The position numbers and the translations under genes were made by a program. The notes beneath the pieces were generated by a model that saw only the letters and a list, made by a program, of their open reading frames with translations, searched no databases and was not told the DNA's origin. A stretch of 64,000 bases of DNA from Undaria pinnatifida (taxonomy: Eukaryota > Sar > Phaeophyceae > Laminariales > Alariaceae), in NCBI GenBank assembly GCA_012845835.1, contig JABAKD010000029.1, positions 7,800,548-7,864,547 of the forward strand, in the 5' to 3' direction. Of the stretch, positions 32,423 to 44,498 are shown one piece after another (the first letter of the stretch is position 1; each line of letters opens with the position of its first letter).

Positions 32423-34719
32423 CCCTCCCGGATTCTTCACAAGACAGTGACGAATCAACAATTGACTCAATTCCATAACCTAAAACAACAAAAATGGCAA
32501 GATATGGGCGATAACCTCTTCCATACTCCCACTTACAACAATTGTAACCACAAGAAGAGATTACAACAGCCGCGCCATCAGAGCAAAACTAAAATGCGAC
32601 AGATAAAATGCCAGAGATCGCAAGGTCACCCGGCCAAAGGTCTCCTGCTGTCCCCTACTTCCGCCACAGATACACAGATCATGCCGGCAAAGCGGTATAG
32701 CATAAATTCTTATCCGCAAACACAGAATTAACCTGACGCGAAAAATAGCATACGCCCTCCCTAATACATAGAGTATCTGACCATCCACAAGCCACCCCGT
32801 TTTTCATTGCAAAACAATTGCAAAAACTTGCTTGAGAATTTAATCAAATACTCAAAATATCTCATCCTTCGAATTCCTAAACAAGATTCCAACCACCCAT
32901 CAAGTTTCGGAAAACCAACATCGGTAATCCAATGACTAATTGTGACTTTGCATCCCCTCTCTCATTTGAGCCTAGTATTTCCTGTACTGTACGGTCACAA
33001 GGATGCCCCATCCCATGTCATCACACACGTAGGCGACCACAAACAAGAGATACCAGCAAGACCTATTAGCCAATGTAACCAATTCTCGCCAACAAGCGTA
33101 ATTACCTGAAATATTGGTCATTCGCAAACCATCATAAAACCGAGCATACTCTCCTTTTGGATTGTGTTTGCTATAACTCCAAATAATCGAATCAAGAACA
33201 ATTAAAATGCCGCCACGCTCGATACGGACAGCTCAAGCCCTCTTAGCTACGCAAACTATTCCACCATCGCAAAAACATTTCGTGTTTCGCTCCTCCTTTG
33301 CAAACAAGCATTCGCAAAATGATACCGTTGGTAAAATAACCAATCAATCATATTATGCCTACCTCTATTTTGCTATGAATCAGAAGACTACTGCCAAAAC
33401 AAAAGATGCCTGCAAAATTCAATACACTCAGTGCCACCATCAATACCATACATCATCAGATAACACCTCTCAAGATGCACCTACGTACCCTTTTCTCCAA
33501 ATCGTTGTCGTATGTATATCAGCTCCGCCAGTTCCCTTCTGATCTACAACAGAAAAACACTACAAGTTTTCGGATTTACAAAGACTATTTGATTTGATAA
33601 TGAAAAACACACTTTCAAATTTACCAGGCGTTATCGTACGTATATCAACTCCACCAGTTCCCTTCTGGTCCTGTCTACACCAGAAAAACGTTACAAGTTT
33701 TTTCGAATTTACAAAGACTCTTTGATTTGAAAATGAATAACACTTCAAAACTACCTGCGAAAAGGGCTACGTATACCATCCAGAACCAATCTTAGATGGC
33801 ACTATCTGCGGGTCTCCACTCTAACCGCAAATAAATCACGCCTAATGTTTAACGGGTCTTCACTCTTGCCGTAAAAAAATAAACGTCACATTCGACCAAA
33901 AACGATGTTTCGATCGAAAAGTGAATCCATCGTAACATAAATTCACCAGAACTGTACCCCCCCCCGCCCCGCGTTGTTGCCCAGCCATAAAGCTCCGGCT
34001 GGCGAAATAATGAACCGATCTGCTCCCTCCTGCTGCTGCTGTTGCTGCTGCATGTCATGGAGTGCGTGCGGCCATGCCGCTCGACTTGTTGCCCGGACTA
34101 ATCCCTAAATCGGTACTGCTGCAGACAGCCCACGATCAACCCACGTCCATTCCTACCACTGTTACCAGCAGCAGGAAGCACATAGCTGGTGGCCATGCAA
34201 CCCCTCGCGGAAAAAGCAGATAACTCCACACCTGCTGCCTCCACAACCAACCTTTTGAAGTAGAGGGCGCACGGCAAATACATAACAAAATAAATGTCTT
34301 GCGACTAAGAATCCCCCGCTCGCAACACGAGGCAAGGGTGCCTACGGCTGTACTTCCGCCATAGGGCTTTTAGCTGCTGCTGTAAACCCCCCTGTCCGCT
34401 GTATACGGTGGGGGTGTCCTAGGTTACGCTATCACCATGGATGTAAGCTGCTGCTACTCCCTGCCTACGGTCATGCTCCACCGTAGGGATTAAGCTACTA
34501 CTGCTGTACGTAATCTACAGCAGCAGCAGTGGCTTCTCCCTGAAAACGACGTCTCCACAAAAACATAATCTCTGGGTCCGAGGACAACTCGCCTATCAAG
34601 AGAGTTATCTAAAACTCGAAAATATCGCGATATTGGTCGTTTAGAACCGAATTATATACGTCTGGAGTTTAGACGACCGCGGGCTGTTGGAATATTTTCG
34701 TCATATGTGGTCCGCACAT

Positions 34720-34765
34720 ACCGGAATATCGCGTAGGTGGGAATTCCCACCTACGCGATATTTTG
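34720..34765. repeat. Short perfect inverted repeat
   Basis: ATATCGCGTAGGTGGGAATT is followed directly by its reverse complement (CCCACCTACGCGATAT), a hairpin with a stem of about 18 bp inside the non-autonomous LTR element. Possible structured RNA or terminator-like element. Confidence 0.6.
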
Positions 34766-36130
34766 TAATATTGTTTGGAGGGAAGATCCAGTGTTAGTTG
34801 TCAGAACCAAACATTGGTGAGAGCTCGGACACCAAGACTGTCTGCTGCCGCGCTGGTGAGGTGCGCCGTCATCATCGCCGCCCTTGCCGGAACATGGACA
34901 TCAGTGACCGTGACGATGCCGTCACTTGTGTGGGGACAGGAGACCCGTTTCAGCAGCCCCGGCAAGCGTTGGGGTTACCGGGGTTCAGCGGCGCAGGTTT
35001 GAACAGCACAGGCACAGGGCCTCGCATCGCAGACGGATGTTAAACCTCCGACGCAGATGGTGTTGGCGCGCAAACGCGAACTGGCACGAAACGGCCAGCG
35101 GCTGACCCTCCTCGTCCTGCTGGAGATGGGCTGCCTGGAGAACTCGGCGTTGACGCTGGTTATGGTCCTTCTGGCACGAGTAGCTGTGGGGAATCGCCGT
35201 CTCCCACCGATATGTTGATTGGAGCGCCTGGTGTGATTTTTCAGAATCAAAAACACAACGCTCTCAACGCCAATTTGTATTTTTTTTATTAGTCTATAGG
35301 TCCCGTATCTGTGTCAGTTACATTTACAAAACGGTCCTTACATTTCCGTCCTGGTCGGCACTCACTACTGCAGCACTATATTGACAGCAGTAGTAGAAAA
35401 ACAGAGTATCACAGTCGTACACGCCTCGCGTGCTCTTCGTCGGAGCTGCCTCCGTCATCCACTCTGGACAAAGCCAATCGCTCTTTTCGCTTTTGGTGCG
35501 GCCGTCGCAGGACCATGGCGAGACGCGCCCGGGCGGGGACGTCTCCTATACCTGGCGCCAACTCCATGCAGGACGCAGTCGTAGATTTCCGCGGGGCTAA
35601 CGACACTGCAGCTAGTAGCAGCAGCAGCCACGTCGTCAAGCCCACGCCGTGGGACGCGTGGGACGTGTGTGCGATGCTTGGTGTATACGTGTACGGGACT
35701 GTCAACAAGTAATTTCTTGCTTACCCGAGTTTTATATCCAACGCGGATGTGGTAAAAATACGATATTGAGTTTTAGACAGCCGGTGAAGCGGGCAAAAAA
35801 ATCGCCATATAGAATAAAGCGCCGAATACCTAAATATCAGCGTTCTCCGAGTTTCAGATAACTCTAAGGTGCCCTCCCTCTCCCACCATCGAAGAATTCC
35901 GACGATGGCGGTACAGCATATGTCCCTGCTATACCAGGGGTGACTCTCTCCTTCTCCCCACCGGACTCCTCCTTGCGCCTTGCTGCTCGTCTCTGCTGAT
36001 CTCCAAAAGGTTGGCTCCACAAACATGGCCCTTCCTTCCCCACCAAGCTTCGATGAAAGCACGGCCCTGTTCCAATACTGCTGACCCATAGACCCCTCAT
36101 GAGGCTAGACCGAATTGGTTCGCTCTAGAG

Positions 36131-36408
36131 TGTTCGTTAGCTCCGAACGGGGTAGGTTTCAAGTCATTGTATTGCGTCTCCCAACCACAGGGTAGAGGCA
36201 AGTCGAGCAGAGAACTCATGCGTGAGACCTCCGAGAAGAGAACTCGTGCGTAGCACCTCCGAGAAGAGCGAGCTTCCGAGCAAGAGCTCACAGCAGTTTA
36301 CCATCAAGAACGCCACCCAGGTGCTATTAGGTACCCAATAATGGTCCAATAGCCCGAAACAGCACGAAACTGATACGTACTTGTCACACTGAAAATCCCA
36401 AATCAACA
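36131..36408. repeat. Right LTR of the 32.1-36.4 kb element
   Basis: Begins TGTTCGTTAGCTCC, ends CCCAAATCAACA, 278 bp. Near-identical to 32,142-32,422. Confidence 0.8.
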
Positions 36409-36413
36409 CCCGT

Positions 36414-37334
36414 GCCCACCACTCCAGTTTTTTGGGCGACTGTCCTCGAGCGTCAGAAATTGGAACCCTTTGAGAGTCACGTACTGTGATGATGTTGCCG
36501 CAAGCCCTTCTTTGATAGTCGCCATCGGGGGTCAGCGTTGAGCGGGGATCCTGTGGCCATTGAAGAACGTCGTGAGCTTCTTCTGACATGCCCCCCCCTT
36601 TCCCAAGGAAGAGGTATACTACCTCGGAATGGACAGCTTCGTTGTCGATAATTGCAGATGAAGTCGACACCAATGATGAGAGGAACATGGCCCAGGGTCG
36701 TCGGAGGGTGTGAGACCTCGACCTCTTGCGATAGATAGCAGGGAAGTGATCCCCATGGGCTGCGGCGACGCCGGGTAGAGGTAAACTGAGTACGCACTGT
36801 ATATGAGGCCAGAGAGAGGGAGACCAGCATGGATCGGACAGACCAAAGACCAAAACGGAAGGGCCAGCGGGCTGGGGGCTATTCCATGACCAAAGTTGTG
36901 GCAGAACCGCGACAGATAAGCTTCGAGAAGTTTTCGAGAAGAAGAACGGGCGTCCTTCGGGACTTGTTGACTCACGAACCGTAACGCCGCGACGGGTTGG
37001 TCAACTATCTGACACCTCCCTAGACTAATAGGCCTCTAAGATCGGTCCGGAGTCCGGACATAAAGGACTTCACACTGAATACGATGGTGATGTTGGTGAT
37101 GATGATGTTCTCACTCAGTAACTCACTATAAATACTACTAGCTCTTTGCCCTGGAATCTAGCAGCTTATATCTAGCCCGCGTATAAGTACCCAGGTTTGC
37201 TTCGGGGGTACCTCATACGTGTCATTGGAAAGGCTGTGTGTTCCCTCTTTTCGTCTTGCGACGCCCCCGGGACATCAAGTTAACCCCATCCCGAAGGGAA
37301 ACCTTGTATCCAGCATAATGTACTGTATAATATG
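36414..37334. other. No gene recognised
   Basis: Minus-strand frames of up to about 120 codons lie at 36,619-36,975 and nearby, without a known motif. A short GATGATGTT run occurs near 37,085. Confidence 0.4.
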
Positions 37335-38093
37335 CATAAATCTTAATTTATAGGGGTGAGGACACAGAGTGTCCCCTGCAGGTCTGCCTATTGAGCAGGC
37401 CCTCGGTGAGTACTCACGTTCTTAGCCGTAGTAGAGAAGCAGCTTTACTATTCCCACACAGCCCTGGATAGCAACTGAAAACCGAAGCGCATGCCTCGGT
37501 TTCATTTCCTGACTACTAAGAATAGATAACGCCAACACATCAAACGAAAATGGCCAATTACCTATCAAATCAGATAATTGCAGGACTTTCAAGGACGTAC
37601 CTTAACACTAGCCCACCCTGATGAGCCGCACATGCAGAAAGATGGGAGATTCGGGGAAACTCCGATTCTACGAACTAGACCATGAGTCGGAGATGCGGCT
37701 CCTCAAAACCCACTCCCACACCTCAAACGGCCTGGCTATGGAGCCAGGAAAACGCGAAGAAAAGCAGTTGAGGGAAACGCAGACGCTACAACTAGGCAAA
37801 CCACCCATCAAAAACATGTCGCGTACCGCCGGTGTGGCGGGGGGGGGGGGGGAGCAGAAAAGGCTCTGCGGCAAAAAAACCACAGAAAAGGCCCTATGAC
37901 AAGGCAAACCTTTGTCGAAAGGAGGGGGGGCACAGGCGACAATGCAAGGGAGAAGTCATGCCAAAACCTCCCGCGGACCATTGGCATGGCGGGGGTTAGA
38001 TGAGGAAACGACAAATACCCGGAATGAAAGGTGACACCACCTACAGCCCCGCGAGGGGGAGGAGTGTTTAGCCGAAACAAATATAGAATGTTA

Positions 38094-38175
38094 TAAGTAC
38101 CAACAAGCAGTTTGAAAATATGAGCACTGACCCGAAATTCGTCGAACTCACACCTGGCGTTCTGACAATATTTTC
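38094..38175 (+). mobile_element. Mini-element copy 4 with 11-bp target duplication
   Basis: Flanked by perfect direct repeats ATAGAATGTTA (38,083-38,093 and 38,176-38,186). At 82 bp it is the smallest complete insertion in the window. The ATG at 38,120 opens MSTDPKFVELTPGVLTIFS. It belongs to a subfamily with copy 5 (MSxDPKFVEL), distinct from copies 1-3 (MSFDKIF). Confidence 0.7.
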
Positions 38176-38540
38176 ATAGAATGTTAGAGTGACAGCGTAT
38201 CAATTTGGAACCGTGGGTTCGTGTCCCACAGAGATTTTTCGGGAAGTAGGCGACTTTAATTCTCGAATGCTTTATTAATATCAACATATTAGATAATTAA
38301 TAATACTCCGTATTCGTTCTCCTCCCGATATTAAAGCGGGGGGAGAAAAAAAACAAAATAAATCACCTACCATACATATGATAGAGCAGTATAGTCGGAA
38401 CTGCAGTAATAAATTTATGAAATAGATGAGTTAGATCTCGCCCCAAATCCCCCACCTAAAGTAAAAATACCAACACTAACCATTATAGTGGATAAAAAAT
38501 AGAACCCCTCCCAATGAAAAACTCACCCATGTAGTGTATT

Positions 38541-38630
38541 ACAAGTACCAACAACGCAGCTTGCACAGATGAGTATTGACCCGAAATTCGTCGAACTCAT
38601 GGCTGACGTCCTTGAAATATTTTTTATACA
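38541..38630 (+). mobile_element. Mini-element copy 5
   Basis: It carries CAACGCAGCTTGCACAGATG and the ATG at 38,569 opens MSIDPKFVELMADVLEIFF. Its flanks show no clean target duplication. Together with copy 4 it brackets about 360 bp absent from the related Ty3/gypsy element. Confidence 0.55.
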
Positions 38631-39066
38631 AAAGAACAAATACAACACAAAAATAGAAAAAAGATAACATACAGCCCCATATATAGCCCTGTACCACGTT
38701 ATGCGCGAACAGGGTACCTTGGTCGCCCCCCGGCTCTGAGTTGAGGAGGGCGTCAGCCGAGCGAAATTGAACGAACGCGAAAAAACGGCAGTGCTGCGCC
38801 TCAGATAGCGGCGTGAACACCCGGACCCTGGCCAGGCACAGGGCGGGGGGGGGGGACGGCAGGACTAATAAAAAGTGGTTAGAACAGCCCCACACCCAGT
38901 AAAAACACGCTCGAAACACCGCGAACAAGCCAAAGACAAAAAAACCCAACCCCATAGCCCAGAAGAAAATGGAGAACTATCGAGGAACGGCGATGGCTTG
39001 AAAGTCAACTGGTCACGGTCGCGCCTCGAGATTCATCTACGCTACGTTGGATCCCCCGAATCATAA

Positions 39067-41880
39067 AGGTAATATTTTCACTTTGGGTCGGTACGTATAT
39101 ATAGAACAATAAAAGAGGGGACGAAAACAAAGAGGAGCAAAAGCGAGGGGGAAAGTATCGGAAAGCGTACACAACGAGGCTCGAACCCAAAGAGAAGAAA
39201 ACAATAAAACTATTTGGTTATTACAAATGCAAAACTAAGGCGGTTCACCGCGAGATTTAAACTGCCGGCTCGCGATAGGAAATGTTCGGGGGTACCTCAT
39301 ACTCTACTGCTGTACAATACCTCGTGTTCGTAATGGATTATTTTGTGGAACAAACGTTTTGGTTTCATACGTAGACTGATTCTACGGCAGCCCCCGCCAA
39401 AAATCAGCGATTTTCCTTAACGAACGTTTCATTGCTGCTCAACCAAGACGAGGAAGGATGCTATGAAAAAATCGCCCTCGAACTTTTTCATGTTTGCAAA
39501 GGTCTATCGAACGATGACGTCGGGGCGGCAGGAGGCACCGTATTTCAGGAGATACGGCCGGTATCTGGTTTCAAATCCGGCGATTTTTCTCAAGAAACGT
39601 TGGGGGGGCTAACGTAGAACGCCTCCGTAAACGCCTACGCACTTGACATTTCGCAACCGAAGTTTGGCCAAACACGACTTAACAGGGGCTGTCACGACAC
39701 GAACCGACGACGACCGAGGCCGCCCCCGGCAGAGTCGAAAGGGGCAAGCAAGAGGTGGGGCACGTTCAGGAAACAGCGCGCCGAGAGGTGGGCCTCAGCT
39801 CGAGTTATTATCGAAGGAAGCTCAAATCCTGGTCTAAAACGGGCCCTTTTGCTGCTCTCGTGCAACCTCCGTATAATCCTCCATGTATTTATTTCGAACG
39901 GTACCCAATATGATGTGGGTAGATAGATAAAAAACAGGAGGTATGCCTATCACCTACCAGGTACTAATTATGAGTTGCTTACATTCTATGTTGGAGCGTG
40001 TGCCAATCAGAGGGCGGACCAGGAACCCTTCTCCCCAGTGCTGCAACACATGACATATGTGCCAATACCTATAGACTATATATCAATTTCTAAACAATTT
40101 ATTGGTACCTGGTATGCCATTTTTTCTTACTATATATTTGGGGCGGGTCCCCTGCGAGTCGACTAGAAGGGGCACTACATAACTATGTAAAACCCACACG
40201 AGGATTGCCAAAACATTCTCGTTGCGAATTTCCCTACCCCGTACACGTACCCGCCCTGTAAGTGCTAGTTGTCGTCGTCGTGAACGCCCTTTCAACGGAC
40301 GAACCTCCGATATAGTGCGCACCGAAACGGGCGTCCTCTCTAATATACTCTTGAGTGTTCAAAAAGAGCAACGTGTTCAATCCGTCAATAAATAAATCAT
40401 TTCGATTGATGTGTCTCTAACGTTTGTACTTACCTTTGTCTTTTGTACCGGTAGTGAGTACTTTATACGCTGTGATCGGAGGATAATGTAGAGTTATTAG
40501 CGGCTGGAAGATAATACAGACAACCTAAGAGACCGCATGTTCTTACCAAGCACCACGAAACGCGGGCATACTATCAATGATAGGAGGAGCACAAGAGGCG
40601 ACAGAACAATTACCTTCGCCTCCGTTTGTGATTTTCGGTGCTTCAAAGAGCACGAAAAACAATGCTTATGCGTGGGTCGTGCGTCAATGATTCTCATTCA
40701 TGCAGCGGCTCGTCCTCTTCCCGGAAATTCTCCTTGTTTTTGGTTGCCATGGTTCGGTGAATCCCTCGTCCCCCTTCGGAACTTTTGCTAGCTTAGAAAG
40801 GGGAGAGGCCACCTACAACATCATAGCATCGCCTGCGGTAGCCCCAGCCTCGATCTAGATCCCCGTCCTGTTTTTGTCCTTGGGAAATGTGCTGCTCACT
40901 GTGTTCTGGTGCTCTCGCGTGCTCGATGAACTCCCGAGGCTCATCTCTTCGACGCACGGTATGATCTTGTTTGGATGCGATATTTGTCTTGGTCAAAAAC
41001 AGCAGGGTCGTCCAATGGTTGGATGCATGGAGACATTCCTGTCCAAGAATATTCCGAAACAGAATATCTAGCTTCCGCCAAAAATCCGTAGAGATTGAAT
41101 TCGTATAACAACCTCTTCGATCTGGATTCCGAATGCGGCTACTAGCAGGGTAGGAGCATTACGCTGGGCTGGTATTTCCACCCATATGTGTACATCCAGC
41201 ACAAGCAGTGTACGTGCTGATGCCTCCTCTTAGAGCGACGAGCTCTGTGCTCACAAGCTACAAGACAGAGATACGTGCACATCGCAAATACACTGCGTAC
41301 GGCAATTTGTCGTTGCAAGGCCAAACGCAATCAAAACGAAGGCGGAACAGAAGCAACATGGCACATCCCAAAGAAGGCTCTTAAATCGTATGTCCCACTG
41401 CTGCACCAGGATCGTGAATACGTGTTTTGTACATTTAAATGTTTTTTCCACCAACATTTCAGCAGGTATACAAGTTTCCCCTTCGGAGGCAGGGTGACGC
41501 AAGAGGCGGATACTTTTTTTGCATTTTGCACCCTAGCGCGTTCGCCCGCATCCTTACGGCAGATAGAGCATGCAGCTATACTGCAATGTAATTGATCCGG
41601 GTGTAGCATCGGAAATAAGGAAGGTATGTATTTGTGATACTACTACTGCTACAAGGACAGCCCAGATAAATTATGGTGATCTGATGCTGTTGTAGCCTAC
41701 CAGGTATTTCCAGATCTTCTTGGAAAATACACCGACTGGTCGATGGGTGACCGGCCATATCCAACAACTTGCGGGTACTTTTTGATTTATGTGCGATTTG
41801 ACTGCTGTCTTGGTGTAAATAAATACTCGAAGCTGCAGCTGTGTTGGGCGACCCGAAGCAAACGATGCAAGTTCGCTCAA
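39067..41880. other. No gene recognised
   Basis: Short frames only. The most protein-like is on the plus strand at 41,275-41,595 (for example TFFAFCTLARSPASLRQIEH), but it is matched by open frames on the other strand and has no known motif. TACCWGGTA occurs at 39,955, 40,106 and 41,698. Confidence 0.4.
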
Positions 41881-41884
41881 CACG

Positions 41885-42247
41885 TTGCTGCAGCAACGGC
41901 GACCTCCGCAGCCAGCACTTGAGCGCCTTCCCCTAAGGTGCCCAGTCACAGATAGCACTAGTGCCATTATCACAGCCAGCTCCCTCCTTCCCATGCTCCC
42001 CACGCACAGGCACTCTGCCATGGAAGAGGTGTGTAGCAAGGAAGATAGGCTAGGCGAGGTCATGATCACAGACAGCCGATTTTTTTCCTTTAAAAACTTA
42101 CACAGTATAGACACCAACAACAGCAGTAGCAGCAGTAGCAGCAGCAGCAGTAGCAGCAGCAGCGGCTGCCGCGGCGGCGCGGGGGTGCTGGCGGTGGCGC
42201 TGGAAGCTTTGACGGCAGCGCTGCGACAGCGCTGTGGTATGCGGTAA
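41885..42247 (+). other. Unassigned 120-codon frame with a Ser (CAG) run
   Basis: It opens MLQQRRPPQPALERLPLRCP, carries MEEVCSKEDRLGEVMITD, then a 14-residue Ser run from an AGC tract (about 42,120-42,170), and ends LAVALEALTAALRQRCGMR. The opposite strand is open across the same region, so the coding strand is uncertain. No domain recognised. Confidence 0.25.
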
Positions 42248-42689
42248 AAAATCAGCACCAAGTACGGCACGGAATCTGCTGACGTTGTGAGCAGCAGCGG
42301 ATAGGGGGCAAAAAACGAACGGCAGCAGCAGCTGATGAAACGTTTGCAGCCTTAATCACCACCACCAGCATTGAAATTACAAAACATAGCTGACGTTTTG
42401 ACGTTCTGGGACAGCCGTTCGAATGGCCCAGCAGCTGCGGGAGCTGTTCGAAGGGTCCAGCAGAAGCTGCAGCTTTGGAAGTCTGTTCAGCCCAAAATTC
42501 CAACAAAACGAAAGTGGTCGGACCTAGATAATGGTAGTTATGTTTACTATTATATAGAAATCTCCGATTGGGTTAGATGGTTGATTGACTGGCTGATGAT
42601 TTGCATGCTTATGATACGATACGGTACAAGTATAATATCGTACAAAATAATCTGGCGAAAATTATTTGGTTATTGATTATTTCGGCATT

Positions 42690-43335
42690 TCGGTGATGGG
42701 TTAGTTGTATTATAATCAAGTAGCCCTGATAATTAGTCGCTGCTAGTTTTAAATAACCACGACCTCGGTGATTATAGTATGACTACATAAAACCAATCAC
42801 GTTATGTAATCAACTTGTAGGTTGATTATGTGTATGTGTTGATTGCCAGGGTACCCCTCGTATGTGTTGATTATTTTCAAGTTGAAGATAGATAATTGGT
42901 CGAGCGGTCAGTGTACAGGTTTGATCAATTGATCAATACCTGGTATATCATTGACTTGAGATTAGTCCACAGCCCCTAGTATATACTGGACTGCATCAGG
43001 ACTGGGCGTGATTGTCTTGAACTGGGGAGTGTAGGCTTTAAGTAAGTTACGTAAACTATTTTGAACTTTTTCCGGGATTGCTCGCCGAACTCAGCGATCA
43101 GGACAGCGATATTTCCCCGATGACGGCGAGTGGCATGTGCGGAGGCGCCGCCGCGAGTGCGTGGCCGTCGGTGTCCGGAGGCAGAAGTTATCGGTCGCGG
43201 GCTATCCGCTGGGGACAAAAAACTACGGTAAAGAAAGACTGCTGTCTCAGGGAAAGCCAAAACAGAAACAAAAGACGAAAAAGGTTTTTACCCGGATCCC
43301 CAGGAGGATCTAAAAAAAAAAAAAAAAAAAAAAGG
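42690..43335 (+). repeat. Dispersed repeat of about 600 bp, copy 2
   Basis: Partner of 23,180-23,785, in the same orientation. It has a box-A-like TGGTCGAGCGGTCAG (42,893) and ends in a 22-bp poly-A run (43,312-43,333). The tail supports an RNA-mediated origin. TACCTGGTA at 42,937 lies in a stretch not present in copy 1. Confidence 0.6.
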
Positions 43336-43490
43336 TTTAGAATAACAATTCGCGACTTCTATATATCGGCTCGTCCTCTTCCTTCCAGCTTTTCGGCTGC
43401 CGTAGCCTCTCAAGGCGGCTCGCCTTAGATAGTCGTTGCGTTTAAGCACCCTGCAATAAAGCAAAGCCCCGGGCGTGGAGCAGGAGCTCT

Positions 43491-43937
43491 GTGCGTCGTG
43501 TGTGCAGCGCTGCTGCTGCTGCAACTGCTGCTGATACTGGGAGCTTTACGTTTCACCGAAGTAGGTGTTGCAGACTCTCGATGATGACATGGCCGAAACG
43601 GAATGTTCATGAAGTATTATGTACTAGTTTTGGAAGATTCACTACTGTTATTCATTTGTTGAAGTATTTTTATGTACAGGACGTTGCCTCTTCCCGTTTT
43701 TGGGACGATGAACGAACGGAACGCTGCTGTTTGTGTCCCGTACCCGGGCAGGGCAGACCTCCGGGTGGATTCACGGCTAATGTCACTGACTGGCAGTGTT
43801 TGGATGGTCCGGTGAAAAATATGGCCCAGCCAATTCGTGATCGCGGGGGATGCAAGCCCGTACAAGTGGGAGATGGAAAACAACTATTATTACAAAATAG
43901 ACACGAAATGCGTTCTGGTACACCTATGCACGGATAA
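43491..43937 (+). other. Unassigned 148-codon reading frame
   Basis: The plus-strand frame opens MRRVCSAAAAATAADTGSF and has a non-repetitive second half (SRFWDDERTERCCLCPVPGQ, NVTDWQCLDGPVKNMAQPIR). No domain recognised. Minus-strand frames also stay open for about 100 codons, so this is weak. Confidence 0.25.
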
Positions 43938-44498
43938 TCGAAGAGCGTCCGCGTGCTGCCGATTATACCCAACCAAGAAACACAGACAACGTCAAAGGAG
44001 CTGAAACTTCGTCAGGGTCAGTAAGGCGGTGAAAGACGGGCCATAGAAGGCTATTTCCGTAGCAAGGTGGCCGGGATCGACAATCGAACATTTGAGGGCG
44101 TTTCCCTAGGGGTGAACTAAGCAGGCACAAAAGAAGAACGGACGAACGAACGAAGTAACAACCACAATTTTGGAATGTATGCACCAGGCAGTGTCCAGTG
44201 TGGTCTAGTGCTCCCACAATTGGCCTTGCGTTCAATCCATCTCAGCCAAAAACAACAAGCACTTATACTCAAACACTGTTTTGCCTGTTTGGCCAATATC
44301 TGCCAGATTCTGATTTTACAAAAGGTGCTTATTGTCGATCCCTTCCCCCCTCCCCGGAGCACGCGAGCTGGCGATAATATTGGGACTTATTTCTTCTACA
44401 ATGATACCAGATTATATAGCCAGCACTTCAATGCTTGCCGCCAAACAAAAACGATACAACGACACAACAAACGGACGGCAGCCGTTTCCCGTCACTTT

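Larger units (their letters stand above)
32137..36413. mobile_element. LTR retroelement, non-autonomous, with perfect 5-bp target duplication
   Basis: Two direct repeats of about 280 bp start TGTTCG and end CAACA. The outside of the pair carries the same 5-bp target duplication, CCCGT (32,137-32,141 and 36,409-36,413). LTRs are about 93% identical by eye, so the insertion is much younger than the 26-kb element. The 3.7-kb internal region has no recognisable polymerase. Short frames lie at 34.8-35.3 kb and 35.3-35.7 kb, of unknown role. Neither a tRNA primer site nor a polypurine tract is obvious, so strand is left open. Best described as a large non-autonomous LTR derivative. Confidence 0.8.
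37335..39066 (-). mobile_element. Ty3/gypsy (chromodomain-type) fossil, LTR plus 3' part
   Basis: An LTR (about 37,335-37,607) is followed by internal sequence matching the element at 58,977-61,302 in the same orientation, up to about 39,066. Shared landmarks include GATTCGGGGAAACTCCG, GGTCGCCCCCCGGCTCTG and CGCCTCGAGATTC. The second LTR and nearly all coding sequence are absent, so it is a broken remnant. Mini-element copies 4 and 5 bracket about 540 bp inserted in it (38,094-38,630). The LTR differs from the 59-kb LTRs by about 20-25% by eye, so it is older. Confidence 0.75.

Noticed and set aside
32142-36408. Minus-strand Leu/Ser-rich frames recurring in both 280-bp repeats
   Set aside because: They recur only because the LTRs are copies of each other; no conserved protein.
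37808-38080. Minus-strand 90-codon frame
   Set aside because: It lies in the 3' noncoding part of the Ty3/gypsy fossil and has no known motif.
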